DNA of 64,000 nucleotides from JAJZOM01 sp046703545 (GCA_046703545.1 JBJKSX010000053.1:90697-154696), one strand, 5' to 3'. Numbered from the stretch's first letter, positions 34,052-42,447 are shown. Program-made: numbers and translations. Notes: a model not told the origin generated them from the sequence alone.

Positions 34052-34730
34052 AGAGGCAGTTCCCTTCAGCAGGACAAGGATGCCGATTTCCCTTTCTGGA
34101 AACCTGAGAAAGATCAAGGAATCCGGTGAAACAGGTATTATTGCTGAGTTCAAGAGAAATTCTCCCTCAGGTTTCACCAACCATAATTTCCCTGATATCA
34201 CGCCCTATTTCCAGCAAATTTCTCGATACTCCAGGGTGGGCGGCTTCAGTGTCCTGACGGAACCCGACCATTTCCACGGAAGCTACGGGGACATAACACA
34301 GGTACAGGAGTTCGAAACCCCCATACTTGACAAGGATTTCATCTCCACGAGGAAAATGGTTGAAAATGCCTACAACTGTGGTGCGGATGCAATCCTCCTG
34401 ATACTTGATTTTCTTCCAGAAAATGAGGTCTACATGCTTTCCGACTATGCATGGGAACTTGGCATGGAATCATTGATCGAATTCCATGATCCTGGTCTGG
34501 TTGACATGATTCAGAAAGGGAATAGCAGGCTTTTCGGCTACAACAGGAGGAACCTGGTAACACTGGAGATGGAACCCATGGAGGAAGAACTGAAAACTGT
34601 GCTCGCAGAGCATGCAATACAGGTAGTCCTGGAAAGCGGTATAACAGCAGAATATGCAGCGAGCCACGACCTGTCAGGATATTCGGGGCTCCTGGTGGGC
34701 ACATCAATCCTACAGGGCAATATGCTGTAG
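34002..34730 (+). CDS. trpC: Indole-3-glycerol phosphate synthase
   Basis: TrpC closes the indole ring of CdRP. The 242-residue barrel shows the catalytic lysine in IIAEFKRNSPSG, LTEPDHFHGS, the ILDKDFIS lysine, a GADAILLILDFL strand, and VVLESGI near the end. The drawn ATG overlaps trpG by 50 nt; in-frame GTG 34020 and ATG 34080 are alternatives, and 34080 would still keep the catalytic lysine. It is the last trp gene; pyk has its own promoter 65 nt later. Confidence 0.92.
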   Translation: MRPLNVVERIYSRNSSREAVPFSRTRMPISLSGNLRKIKESGETGIIAEFKRNSPSGFTNHNFPDITPYFQQISRYSRVGGFSVLTEPDHFHGSYGDITQVQEFETPILDKDFISTRKMVENAYNCGADAILLILDFLPENEVYMLSDYAWELGMESLIEFHDPGLVDMIQKGNSRLFGYNRRNLVTLEMEPMEEELKTVLAEHAIQVVLESGITAEYAASHDLSGYSGLLVGTSILQGNML

Positions 34731-34766
34731 ATTTCATCGGCAAATCCTCAGAGATTCTCAGAAGCA

Positions 34767-34777
34767 GATATATAATC
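34767..34777 (+). promoter_or_regulatory. TATA box of pyk
   Basis: GATATATAATC is centred about 24 nt before GTG 34795. It implies a leaderless pyk message and rules out the long in-frame extension reaching back into trpC. Confidence 0.6.
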
Positions 34778-34794
34778 TCACCTCATTCTCATAT

Positions 34795-36471
34795 GTGGTT
34801 ATCACCAAGATCGTTGCAACAATCGGCCCATCAAGCTTCGACCATGACATTCTGAAGGAGATGTACAAGCAAGGGCTTTCAATTGTTCGCATAAACACGG
34901 CGCATATCAAGCCTGGCTATATTGCAAAGGTGAAGGAACTGACCTCCAGCATGAACAGGGAGACCGGACGACATGTGGGAATCATGGTGGACCTCAAGGG
35001 GCCGGAACTGAGGACGGGAGAATTCCCGGGTGGCAGCCTTACTGTGTCCAGAGGGGAAAAGTTCCAGATCACTGCAGATGGAAATGGCAGGATATCTTTC
35101 AGCCATCCAGAAATTTATGATACGCTATCACCAAAAGACATGATTCTCCTGAGCGACGGGAAAATTGCCATGAAGGTGATTTCAGCTGAAGGGGATTCCA
35201 TCATTCTGGAATCACAGGATGATGGGATTCTGAGGGACAGGAGCAGGGTGAACATTCCAGGGAAGTTCCTTCCACTCAGCAATCTGACCGATAGGGACAA
35301 GGGGTACCTTAATGAAGGGCTGGAGGCGGGGGTTGACATGTTTGCCCTCTCCTTTGTCCAGAGAAAAGAGGATGTGGAATCCCTTGAAGAAATGATAATG
35401 GAAAGGGGCGGTGACCAGTTCATTGTCTCCAAGATCGAGACCAAGAGTGGTTTCCAGAACATAAGGGACATCGCGAGAGTTTCAGACTTCATTATGGTGG
35501 CAAGAGGCGACCTTGGTGTTGAACTCCCCCTCAAGGAGGTTGTGATGGCCCAGAAAAGGATAATCGAGGAATCGCATATGCAGGGCGTTCCAACCATTGT
35601 TGCAACCCAGATGCTTGAGACCATGATCAAATCAAGCAGCCCAACCAGGGCTGAAGTGGCTGATGTCACCAACGCAATCATGGATAACGCGGATGCACTG
35701 ATGCTCTCCGCTGAAAGTTCCATTGGGGATTACCCTGCGCTTGCGGTGAAATACCTGAAGGACATTGCAGAATTCGTGGAATCCAAGAACGTGGAACTTT
35801 CGGAGCCCAGGGAGTTTTACGGAAACCATGTTGCATATTCAATAGCCAGGGCGGCAAAGGTGATCTCAAATGACATAAACGCAAATGCAATAGTCGCCTT
35901 TACCAAAACGGGAAACACTGCAAAAATGCTTTCCGCTGTGAGGCCGAACGTACCAATTCTTGCGGCAGTAACGTCCGGCTCACTGGCCTGCAAACTCAAC
36001 CTGTACCGCGGCGTTGATCCGGTTGTGCTTGATGCTGAGGCCGAAAATATAGATCCTGTGGAAGCGCTTACTAAAATTGAAAAAACAACCTCCCTGAAAA
36101 AGGGAGACAGGGTGATCATCACTTCCGGAGCCCCATATTTCCTTTTTGGCGGAACAAATGAGGTTAGGGTGGCCACCGTGGGAAATTTCATCGGCAGGGG
36201 TTATTCCACAGGAAAGAGCGTGAAAGGCAGGATATTCACACCGACTTCAGGTGCAGGCGATATACTGCTGCTGAACGATGCCATATTCCCTGAGGAAATA
36301 AACGCAGGGAAGCTCAAGGCAGCGATTTTTGTTCCCGCAGTCTCTGCAAAGCTGAAAGAGTCTCTCCGTGAAAAAGGGCTGACGGTTGTGTACAATACAA
36401 AATTGGCCAGAGAAATAAAGGTAAATGAGATAGTGCATATTGATGGCGCAACTGGTGTTATCACAGCATGA
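34795..36471 (+). CDS. pyk: Pyruvate kinase with extra C-terminal domain
   Basis: Pyruvate kinase makes ATP and pyruvate from phosphoenolpyruvate. From GTG 34795 it has 558 residues. The core includes VITKIVATIGPSS, the GIMVDLKGPELRTG strand, IVSKIETKSG with catalytic Lys, MVARGDLGVELPL, TQMLETMIKSSSPTRAEV and DALMLSAESSIGDYP. About 90 residues beyond the usual C-terminal domain (from about 465) resemble the mobile domain of PEP-utilising enzymes, ending in HIDGATGVITA, as in Bacillus pyruvate kinases, but without a clear TSHAA histidine motif. The TATA box at 34767-34777 sets the start. Confidence 0.93.
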   Translation: MVITKIVATIGPSSFDHDILKEMYKQGLSIVRINTAHIKPGYIAKVKELTSSMNRETGRHVGIMVDLKGPELRTGEFPGGSLTVSRGEKFQITADGNGRISFSHPEIYDTLSPKDMILLSDGKIAMKVISAEGDSIILESQDDGILRDRSRVNIPGKFLPLSNLTDRDKGYLNEGLEAGVDMFALSFVQRKEDVESLEEMIMERGGDQFIVSKIETKSGFQNIRDIARVSDFIMVARGDLGVELPLKEVVMAQKRIIEESHMQGVPTIVATQMLETMIKSSSPTRAEVADVTNAIMDNADALMLSAESSIGDYPALAVKYLKDIAEFVESKNVELSEPREFYGNHVAYSIARAAKVISNDINANAIVAFTKTGNTAKMLSAVRPNVPILAAVTSGSLACKLNLYRGVDPVVLDAEAENIDPVEALTKIEKTTSLKKGDRVIITSGAPYFLFGGTNEVRVATVGNFIGRGYSTGKSVKGRIFTPTSGAGDILLLNDAIFPEEINAGKLKAAIFVPAVSAKLKESLREKGLTVVYNTKLAREIKVNEIVHIDGATGVITA

Positions 36472-36616
36472 TGGAATTGCGCACGATAATATTCAAGTGT
36501 TCTATCACCCTGTGGATTCAGTAAAATTAGGTGTCAGCATGAGGCCGTATTTGGTTCGATATGTATAAATACATTTTCGGGCTTTCGGCGCATTGCACAT
36601 CTTCGGTGGTAAGTAA

Positions 36617-37537
36617 ATGAAAGACGGAGATTTTATCAAACTCAACTTTGAAATGTATGTTGGGGAAGACAAGAAAATGGTTTCTACCAACAGCGAACAG
36701 CTTGCGAAAGACAATGATATTTATGATGAGAATGTCCACTACAGGGAAGCAGTCCTGATTGTAGGGTCTGAGAATCTCTTCAATGAGATAAATGAATCAT
36801 TCAAATCAGCAGAGGAAGGAAAGGAGTACGAAGTCACCATAACTCCTGAAAATGCCTATGGAGTCAGGGACTCCAAGAATATTAAAGTCCACACTGTGAG
36901 GGAATTCCAGAGGCACGAAATAGACCCCGTCCCAGGAAAGGAGATCACTCTTGGCAACAGGAGAGGGAGAGTCATTTCTGTCACGCCCGGAAGGGTCCTC
37001 GTGGATTATAACCACCAGTGGGCAGGAAAATCGGTCCTTTACAAGTACAAGGTGCTTGGCGTTGTCGACTCTGAAGCAGAGAAAGTGAAGGCACTCATAG
37101 ATTATAACTACAGTGTGGACTCAGGGAAGTTCACCGTGACAGTGAAGGGAAAGAACATTGAGATCACTGCTCCAGAGGAATCCAAGTTTGATCCTGTCTG
37201 GATCGAGTCAAAATACAGGCTTGTCAATGACATCAGGAAGTACTTCCCGCATCACGATGTCAAGATAGTTGAGGTCTACAAGGGCGAAGAAGAAAAGCCG
37301 AAGGAAGAGGAAAAAGCCGAAGAAGCCCCCGCAGAATCCAAGAAGGAGGAATCCGTGAAGGAAGAAAAGCCGAAGGAAGCTCCTGCCAAGGATGAAAAGA
37401 AAACTGAGGAGAAGCCCAAGAAAACAGCAGCAAAGAAGCCAAAAGCTCCTGCAGAAGCCGGAAAGACAAAGAAGACCACAACCAAGAAATCGGCAGAAGG
37501 GGAGTCAAAAAAAGTTGAGCCAAAGAATACAAAGTAA
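36617..37537 (+). CDS. FKBP-type peptidyl-prolyl isomerase with Lys/Glu-rich tail
   Basis: The 306-residue protein is a long archaeal FKBP of the SlyD kind that isomerises proline bonds and acts as a chaperone. Residues 1-150 hold the FKBP domain with its inserted flap (KDGDFIKLNFEMYVG, ITPENAYGVRD, VDYNHQWAGKSVLYKY), and 155-220 a C-terminal alpha/beta domain. Residues 222-306 are a low-complexity tail of Lys, Glu, Pro and Ala (KPKEEEK, KKTTTKK), probably disordered and similar in style to the tail on ribosomal protein S4 at 52 kb. A TATA-like TATAAATAC near 36562 and GGTGGTAAG precede ATG 36617. Confidence 0.92.
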   Translation: MKDGDFIKLNFEMYVGEDKKMVSTNSEQLAKDNDIYDENVHYREAVLIVGSENLFNEINESFKSAEEGKEYEVTITPENAYGVRDSKNIKVHTVREFQRHEIDPVPGKEITLGNRRGRVISVTPGRVLVDYNHQWAGKSVLYKYKVLGVVDSEAEKVKALIDYNYSVDSGKFTVTVKGKNIEITAPEESKFDPVWIESKYRLVNDIRKYFPHHDVKIVEVYKGEEEKPKEEEKAEEAPAESKKEESVKEEKPKEAPAKDEKKTEEKPKKTAAKKPKAPAEAGKTKKTTTKKSAEGESKKVEPKNTK

Positions 37538-38351
37538 ATTTGTTCTGAAGGAAAAGAAGGAGGAGCACCTCCTGAATTTCTCCCAGAAGCTCAGGGAGCT
37601 TTCGGAGAATATATCTGTCATTTTAGTTTATCCCAAATACCAAGGCAATATTGGGGCAATAGCCAGGCTCATGAAAAACAGCGGCCTCACCGACCTCAGG
37701 ATAGTTTCACCCATTGAAATCGAAAATGAAGCAGTCTACAGGGCTATGCACGGAAAGGACATTCTTGAGAATGCATCCAGATTTGATTCTCTTGAGGAAG
37801 CTGCCAGGGGTTTCTCAGTTGTTGCTGCAACTTCCAGCTCGCCCACTTACAGTGACAGGAAATTCCTGAGGCTTCCGGTGACCCCGGAAACGTTCTGGAA
37901 GACAAACCTGCACACCGCAAAGAAGATAGCCCTTGTATTTGGGCGTGAGGATGATGGCCTTCACAACGATGAGATCGAGGCATGCAATTCCTTCATATTT
38001 ATACCCGCAAACCCGGATTACCCGGTCTACAATCTATCCCACGCTGTGAGCATCATCCTGTACGAGATGGTCAAGCAGCTTCCTGAGAGTGATTCGGAGA
38101 TCATTGAACCCATAACACCTGAGAATTTTGAGCTGCTTCTCAAAGGCGCAGGAGATTTGCTTGACATTATCAGTTATCCGGACTACAAGAGGGCAAACGC
38201 CGACATGATGATGAAGAAAATAGCGTCCAGGACAAAACTGACACAATCGGAGTTCTATAAAATCATGGGGGTGCTGAGATTTCTGAAATACAAGGCATCT
38301 GGAAGTGAACCTCCCGATAAGGGGAAGCAGGACAAGGGGATGCAGAATTGA
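37515..38351 (+). CDS. TrmJ/SpoU-family RNA 2'-O-methyltransferase
   Basis: This SPOUT-class methyltransferase probably 2'-O-methylates tRNA, as TrmJ does at position 32. It shows NIGAIARLMKNSGLTDLRIVSP, the SAM-knot motifs IALVFGREDDGLHNDEI and FIPANPDYPVYNLSHAVSIILYE, and a helical C-terminal part. I take TTG 37515 (278 residues), which overlaps the FKBP stop. The frame is open back to 37392 but that part is the shadow of the FKBP tail. A CTG at 37572 preceded by AGGAGG is another candidate; this AGGAGG pairs with CCTCCT just after it. Confidence 0.85.
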   Translation: MSQRIQSKFVLKEKKEEHLLNFSQKLRELSENISVILVYPKYQGNIGAIARLMKNSGLTDLRIVSPIEIENEAVYRAMHGKDILENASRFDSLEEAARGFSVVAATSSSPTYSDRKFLRLPVTPETFWKTNLHTAKKIALVFGREDDGLHNDEIEACNSFIFIPANPDYPVYNLSHAVSIILYEMVKQLPESDSEIIEPITPENFELLLKGAGDLLDIISYPDYKRANADMMMKKIASRTKLTQSEFYKIMGVLRFLKYKASGSEPPDKGKQDKGMQN

Positions 38352-38429
38352 TCTCCAGCCAAGCCAAATCTATCCTCAGAAAACTTTTATTAACAATTCA
38401 GTATCAGGTAGCATTACCGGTCGAACAGT

Positions 38430-38798
38430 ATGTCACTTAAACCAGATAATAAGGAAAATCCTGTCCTCAAGGAAACAATTGAGGAGTTAACTAAAATATC
38501 AAGAGAGAGCAGCTCGCCATTCTGGAGAGATATAGCCAAGAGGCTAAACGGTTCAAACAAGAATCTTGCCAGCCTCAATCTGGGGAAACTAGAGGGCCTC
38601 GTTAATGATGGAGAGACCGTAGTGGTTCCTGGAACACTGCTTGGATTTGGATACTTTGAAAAGAAAGCCACACTCTCAGCGCTCAGAATATCGAAGAGTG
38701 CTGCTGAGAAAATAAAGAAGAGCGGCGGGGAGACCAAGACCCTTGTAGACCTCGCAAAGGAAAACCCCAAGGGTACAAACATCAAGATTCTCAGGTGA
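38430..38798 (+). CDS. rpl18e: Ribosomal protein L18e (eL18)
   Basis: The 122-residue large-subunit protein has the family pattern SPFWRDIAKRLNGSNKNLASLNLGKL, VVVPGTLLGFG and ALRISKSAAEKIKKSGG. A TATA-like ACTTTTATTAAC lies about 45 nt upstream. It opens the L18e-L13-S9-RpoN cluster, which in many archaea directly follows S13-S4-S11-RpoD; here that other half lies 11 kb away on the opposite strand. Confidence 0.96.
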   Translation: MSLKPDNKENPVLKETIEELTKISRESSSPFWRDIAKRLNGSNKNLASLNLGKLEGLVNDGETVVVPGTLLGFGYFEKKATLSALRISKSAAEKIKKSGGETKTLVDLAKENPKGTNIKILR

Positions 38799-38804
38799 AT
38801 AGCC

Positions 38805-39218
38805 TTGAAAGTTATAGACGGAAATAATTTGGTTTACGGCAGGCTGTCAACACAGGTTGCAAAGCTCCTGCTTGAGGGCGAGGAGATAGTCATAGTGAAT
38901 GCAGACAAGGTTGCAGTTACCGGTTCAAGAGATTTTGTCCTTGGAAAATTCAGGGAAAGAAGGGATATAGGCAGTGTTAGGAAAGGCCCATTCTATCCAA
39001 GAACGTCCAATCAGATCCTCAGGAGATCCATAGGGGACATGCTTCCAAAGAAAAAGGCTAAAGGGGCAGACGCACTCAAAAGATGCAAAGTGTTCAGCGG
39101 GATTCCACCGGAATTCAAGGACCAGTCGTTTGAGACAGTTGAATCCGCCAGAAATGACAGGTCCAGCAGGTTTGTCACACTGAGCGAAGTTTCCAAGAAC
39201 CTCGGAGGCAAGTATTAA
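38805..39218 (+). CDS. rpl13: Ribosomal protein L13 (uL13)
   Basis: The 137-residue protein shows VIDGNNLVYGRLSTQVAKLLLEG, VIVNADKVAVTGSRD and MLPKKKAKGADALKRCKVFSGIPPE. The start is TTG 38805 with CAGGTGA upstream, seven bases after the L18e stop. Length and motifs are normal for archaea. Confidence 0.95.
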   Translation: MKVIDGNNLVYGRLSTQVAKLLLEGEEIVIVNADKVAVTGSRDFVLGKFRERRDIGSVRKGPFYPRTSNQILRRSIGDMLPKKKAKGADALKRCKVFSGIPPEFKDQSFETVESARNDRSSRFVTLSEVSKNLGGKY

Positions 39219-39219
39219 A

Positions 39220-39627
39220 ATGAAGAAAACAGGAGTAATCATAACCTCTGGAAAGCGCAAAACAGCTGTTGCCAGAGCAATCACAAGGAAGGGGAATGGG
39301 CAGATTACAATAAACGGATACCCAGTAGAATTCCACCCGGTTGAACTTTTGAGAAACAAGATCAAGGAACCACTTGACCTTCTCGGAGAAAAGGCTTCAA
39401 CAATGAACATAGAAGTGAAAGTGTCAGGAGGAGGCCTAACAGGACAGGCCGATGCATCGAGAACTGCCATAGCAAAGGGAATCATTGAATTTCTAAAGGA
39501 CGACAGTGTCGAAGAGATGTACAGGCAGTACGACAGGACACTCCTGGTGAATGACATCAGGCGCAAGCTTCCAAAGAAGCCAGCAGGAAGCGGTGCAAGA
39601 GCGAAGAAGCAGAAATCATACAGGTGA
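39220..39627 (+). CDS. rps9: Ribosomal protein S9 (uS9)
   Basis: The 135-residue small-subunit protein has TSGKRKTAVARAITRKGNG, VSGGGLTGQADASRTAIAKGI and the basic C-terminus ending KKQKSYR that reaches the P-site tRNA. ATG 39220 lies 1 nt after the L13 stop. Confidence 0.96.
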   Translation: MKKTGVIITSGKRKTAVARAITRKGNGQITINGYPVEFHPVELLRNKIKEPLDLLGEKASTMNIEVKVSGGGLTGQADASRTAIAKGIIEFLKDDSVEEMYRQYDRTLLVNDIRRKLPKKPAGSGARAKKQKSYR

Positions 39628-39631
39628 TTAT

Positions 39632-39850
39632 TTGATTATACCAGTGAGATGTTTCAGCTGTGGAAAGGTCATTGCATCCGACTACGTGAAATTCAGCGAA
39701 AAGCTGAAGGAAATCAGAGCCAATGGCAGGGAGCCCACCCATGAGGAGATAGCTTCCACCATGGACGACCTCAACGTCCACAGGTACTGCTGCAGAAGGA
39801 TGATACTGTCCCACACTGACCTCATTGACGAAGTCTTACCATTTTCGTAA
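39632..39850 (+). CDS. rpoN: RNA polymerase subunit N (Rpb10 homologue)
   Basis: From TTG 39632 the protein has 72 residues, the standard length, and starts MIIPVRCFSCGKVIA. The atypical zinc site of Rpb10 (CFSCG and RYCCRRM) is complete. CAGGTGAT serves as ribosome-binding site. The longer frame back to 39551 is an overlap with S9 and was rejected. A tRNA-Pro gene begins 3 nt after the stop. Confidence 0.95.
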   Translation: MIIPVRCFSCGKVIASDYVKFSEKLKEIRANGREPTHEEIASTMDDLNVHRYCCRRMILSHTDLIDEVLPFS

Positions 39851-39852
39851 AT

Positions 39853-39925
39853 GGGACCGTGGGGTAGTTTGGTATCCTACCAGCTTGGGGTGTTGGTAAC
39901 TTGAGTTCAAATCTCAGCGGTCCCA
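39853..39925 (+). tRNA. tRNA-Pro (anticodon GGG)
   Basis: A 73-nt cloverleaf begins GGGACCG and ends CGGTCCC plus discriminator A. D-arm GGGT...ATCC, anticodon stem CCAGC/GTTGG with loop TTGGGGT, and a T-arm with loop TTCAAAT form. The anticodon GGG reads proline CCC/CCU. No intron and no encoded CCA. It directly follows rpoN and may be processed from the same transcript. Confidence 0.92.
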
Positions 39926-40012
39926 TACCCTTAAATTATATATCTCAGCAACTCTAGACGTTTATACACCAACTTTTTATGTGCAAAAATACTAAATCAG
40001 CCCTGCATATAT

Positions 40013-41188
40013 TTGCCTGTGACCGACCCCGTTTCTCTGGAAAAAATAAAGCCATGGGATGTGGCACTTAAGATACATGAACTGAGCGAGACAGGCAGCA
40101 ATGAGCATCAATCGGCCAAGTTCCTTTCAGACATACTGAGAGCACATGGTTTCAGGATCACTGAAAATTATGGCCAAATTCCCACGGCTTTCAGGGCCGA
40201 GAAAAAAGTGGGATCCGGCAAGCCAACCATAGCATTTCTTGCGGAATATGACGCACTTCCCGGAATAGGTCATGCCTGCGGCCATAACCTCATCGCAGCC
40301 TCCGCGGTGTTTTCGGCCATTGAGGCTGCCAGGATAATAGATGATGGAAAGATCGTGGTCATAGGAACTCCGGATGAAGAGGGAAGCGGCAAATACTCTG
40401 GTTCAAAGATCCTCATGGTGAACAGGGGCCTGTTTGACGACCTTGACCTGGTACTGGGTTCACATCCTTCAGATTCATGGGATGTTGGGAGGCAGTCCCT
40501 CGCGGTCCAGGATTTTGAGATCACATTCAAGGGGCGGGCCTCTCACGAAGCGGGAAACCCGAACCGGGGAAGGAGCGCGCTTGATGCCGCGTTGCTCACA
40601 TACACTGCGGTCAATATGATGAGGCAGCATGTCAGGAGGGATGCCAATGTGGTGATACATGGAATCATAAAGGAAGGTGGCACCGCTTCAAACGTCACTC
40701 CTGAAAAGGCTGTTCTTGTTTATGGGATTAGATCCTCGGATATTGAATATCATGCGGAACTTGTCACAAGGTTCAAGAAGATCATTGAAGGCTGCACCAT
40801 CGCAACCGAGACCACATATGAGTTAAAGGAGATAGGTCCACTCTTCGCCACCACAAAGATGGCCCCCACCCTTTCAGGTTTCATAAGAAACCTACTTCTT
40901 GACAGGGGAATCAAGTGTCCGCCGCTTGAAGAGACATTTGCGGAACAGCCGGGCGGATCCACAGACTTTGCAAACGTTTCCCAAGCCAAGCCTGCCCTGG
41001 AGGTGGATTTCCAGATCGCCCCCAAGGGAACCCCATGGCATTCGAGAGCTTCCCTGGAAGCTGCAAGATCCCCCAGGGCCAGTGATGGGCTGGACTCAAT
41101 CATAGAGGTACTGAGCAAGACGGCTCTGGAATTTACGAAAAACCGGAAGTTCAGGGAAAACATATACGGCGACTTCAAGAAATACTGA
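40013..41188 (+). CDS. M20-family metallo-amidohydrolase/peptidase
   Basis: The 391-residue enzyme is of the M20 (AbgA/AbgB-like) amidohydrolase group. Metal-binding motifs are visible: IAFLAEYDALPGIGHACGHN, GTPDEEGSGKYSG, SHEAGNPNRGRSALDA in the dimerisation domain and PGGSTDFANVS near the end. Substrate may be an N-acyl amino acid or aminobenzoyl-type amide, which cannot be decided. TTG 40013 or GTG 40019 is the start; a TATA-like AAATACTA near 39987 is about 26-30 nt upstream. Confidence 0.88.
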   Translation: MPVTDPVSLEKIKPWDVALKIHELSETGSNEHQSAKFLSDILRAHGFRITENYGQIPTAFRAEKKVGSGKPTIAFLAEYDALPGIGHACGHNLIAASAVFSAIEAARIIDDGKIVVIGTPDEEGSGKYSGSKILMVNRGLFDDLDLVLGSHPSDSWDVGRQSLAVQDFEITFKGRASHEAGNPNRGRSALDAALLTYTAVNMMRQHVRRDANVVIHGIIKEGGTASNVTPEKAVLVYGIRSSDIEYHAELVTRFKKIIEGCTIATETTYELKEIGPLFATTKMAPTLSGFIRNLLLDRGIKCPPLEETFAEQPGGSTDFANVSQAKPALEVDFQIAPKGTPWHSRASLEAARSPRASDGLDSIIEVLSKTALEFTKNRKFRENIYGDFKKY

Positions 41189-41324
41189 GTTTCAGAAATG
41201 AAGCCCGCACCACATTTCCTGCGATGCAGGACAAGATTAAAATCAGATTGCCTATATGCATACCTATATTCACGATGCGGAAAACCAAAAAGATTTCCAA
41301 TGCGTCAGCTGAAATGTGATTAAA

Positions 41325-41885
41325 ATGGCAGAGAGAGGTTCTTCACCGACAAAGAAACAGATTGATTTTCTTAACAGGCTCAGAGAAGCTTCTGGAGAAA
41401 GAGAGGAGGCAGTTTCACAATTCCTTAAGGATGTTGGAAAGGGAGACATACAGGAGCTCAGTGTGCCGGAAACTTCTGACCTGATCGATTCACTCAAAAA
41501 GATAAAAGTTGAGGGCGAGACCATGTCGGGTGGCTATGCAACGGGGAAGCAGATCAGTTTCCTCACGAATCTCCAGGATACAGAAGAAAGAAGGGCGAAA
41601 GCCAAAGACTATCTGGACGGCATAGGAAAAGCTTCCGTAAATGAACTCTCCATAAACGAGGCTTCAGAGCTCATAGACACGCTAATGAAGATGCCCAGGG
41701 GAGAAAGGCTTGACGCGTCAGAAATGGGCCCGACAGGCAAGCAGATCAAATTCATACAGAGCCTTGCCAAGAACCAGAATGGCACTGACACCGTGAGTGC
41801 TTACCTCAAAAAAGTGAAGAAAGGGTCTCTTGAAGAACTGACCAGAAAGGAAGCAAGCGAGCTCATTGAGAAATTGAAGAACTAG
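41325..41885 (+). CDS. Three-repeat helical protein of unknown function
   Basis: From ATG 41325 the protein has 186 residues built of three tandem repeats of about 55-60 residues. Each starts with a T-x-K-Q-I-x-F-L/I motif (TKKQIDFLNRL, TGKQISFLTNL, TGKQIKFIQSL) and ends with an ELS/ELT plus S/EASELI-x-x-L helix (ETSDLIDSL, EASELIDTL, EASELIEKL). There are no cysteines, no signal peptide and no membrane helices. Similar single modules occur at the ends of phage and bacterial replication or recombination proteins, but this link is from memory of motif style. Function unknown; likely cytoplasmic. Confidence 0.7.
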   Translation: MAERGSSPTKKQIDFLNRLREASGEREEAVSQFLKDVGKGDIQELSVPETSDLIDSLKKIKVEGETMSGGYATGKQISFLTNLQDTEERRAKAKDYLDGIGKASVNELSINEASELIDTLMKMPRGERLDASEMGPTGKQIKFIQSLAKNQNGTDTVSAYLKKVKKGSLEELTRKEASELIEKLKN

Positions 41886-41999
41886 CCCGCATATTTTTAA
41901 ATATTTTTAACTCACAACCCATAAAAGCCGGAGTCGGTGCCCACATTTTCATTATTCATATCTTGCCATAACTACTAAATGATAGCACCATGTCGTACC

Positions 42000-42440
42000 A
42001 TGGGCAACTTGATTGAAACCATAGTAGGATCTGCGAAACTGAAAGGTGTCGCAGATGCCATGAAGATAGGGGGAATGGTCGATTTGCTCAGTGCAGATGG
42101 CCCATATACACTTCTCTGCCCCCACGATGAGGCTTTTGCACAGGTACCAAGAAGTCTCTTAAATTCCATTCTGGAAAATAAGGAAGAACTTGCAAAAGTG
42201 ATAAAGTACCATATCATCAGGGGATCTCTCACTTCAAGAGAACTCGCGCAGAAACTGAAGAATAAAGAGAGCCTTGAGGTTGAAACTATGGAAGGGCACA
42301 GATTGGCTTTCAGGTATTCGGGCACACTGAAGCATCACTTCACGGTGAATGAATCATCCATTGTCTCAGCAGATATCAGAGCGGACAACGGGATCATTCA
42401 CATTATTGACAAGGTCCTTTTCATTTCACCAGAAGAATGA
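42000..42440 (+). CDS. Fasciclin (FAS1) domain protein without signal peptide
   Basis: The 146-residue protein is one FAS1 domain: NLIETIVGSAKLKGVADAMKIGG, DGPYTLLCPHDEAFAQVPRSLL, KVIKYHIIRG and the H2-like SADIRADNGIIHIIDKVLF. FAS1 domains usually act outside cells in adhesion; here neither ATG 42000 nor ATG 41979 gives a signal peptide or anchor, so it seems cytoplasmic or exported in another way. Start choice rests on the family N-terminus. Confidence 0.88.
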   Translation: MGNLIETIVGSAKLKGVADAMKIGGMVDLLSADGPYTLLCPHDEAFAQVPRSLLNSILENKEELAKVIKYHIIRGSLTSRELAQKLKNKESLEVETMEGHRLAFRYSGTLKHHFTVNESSIVSADIRADNGIIHIIDKVLFISPEE

Positions 42441-42447
42441 CTGTAGT

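Noticed and set aside
34654..34794. 47-codon extension of pyruvate kinase into trpC
   Set aside because: A TATA box at 34767-34777 lies inside it and 24 nt before GTG 34795, where the family N-terminus begins.
37392..37514. Basic Arg/Lys/Gln-rich N-terminus for the TrmJ-like protein
   Set aside because: This stretch is the frame-shifted reading of the FKBP tail and is not seen in TrmJ proteins.
37260..37568. Minus-strand Leu/Phe/Ser-rich frames opposite the FKBP tail
   Set aside because: They mirror the low-complexity tail of FKBP and have no start signal.
41218..41230. CCTGC-GAT-GCAGG hairpin after the M20 gene as terminator
   Set aside because: The stem is only 5 bp and no T-run follows it, so I do not call it a terminator.
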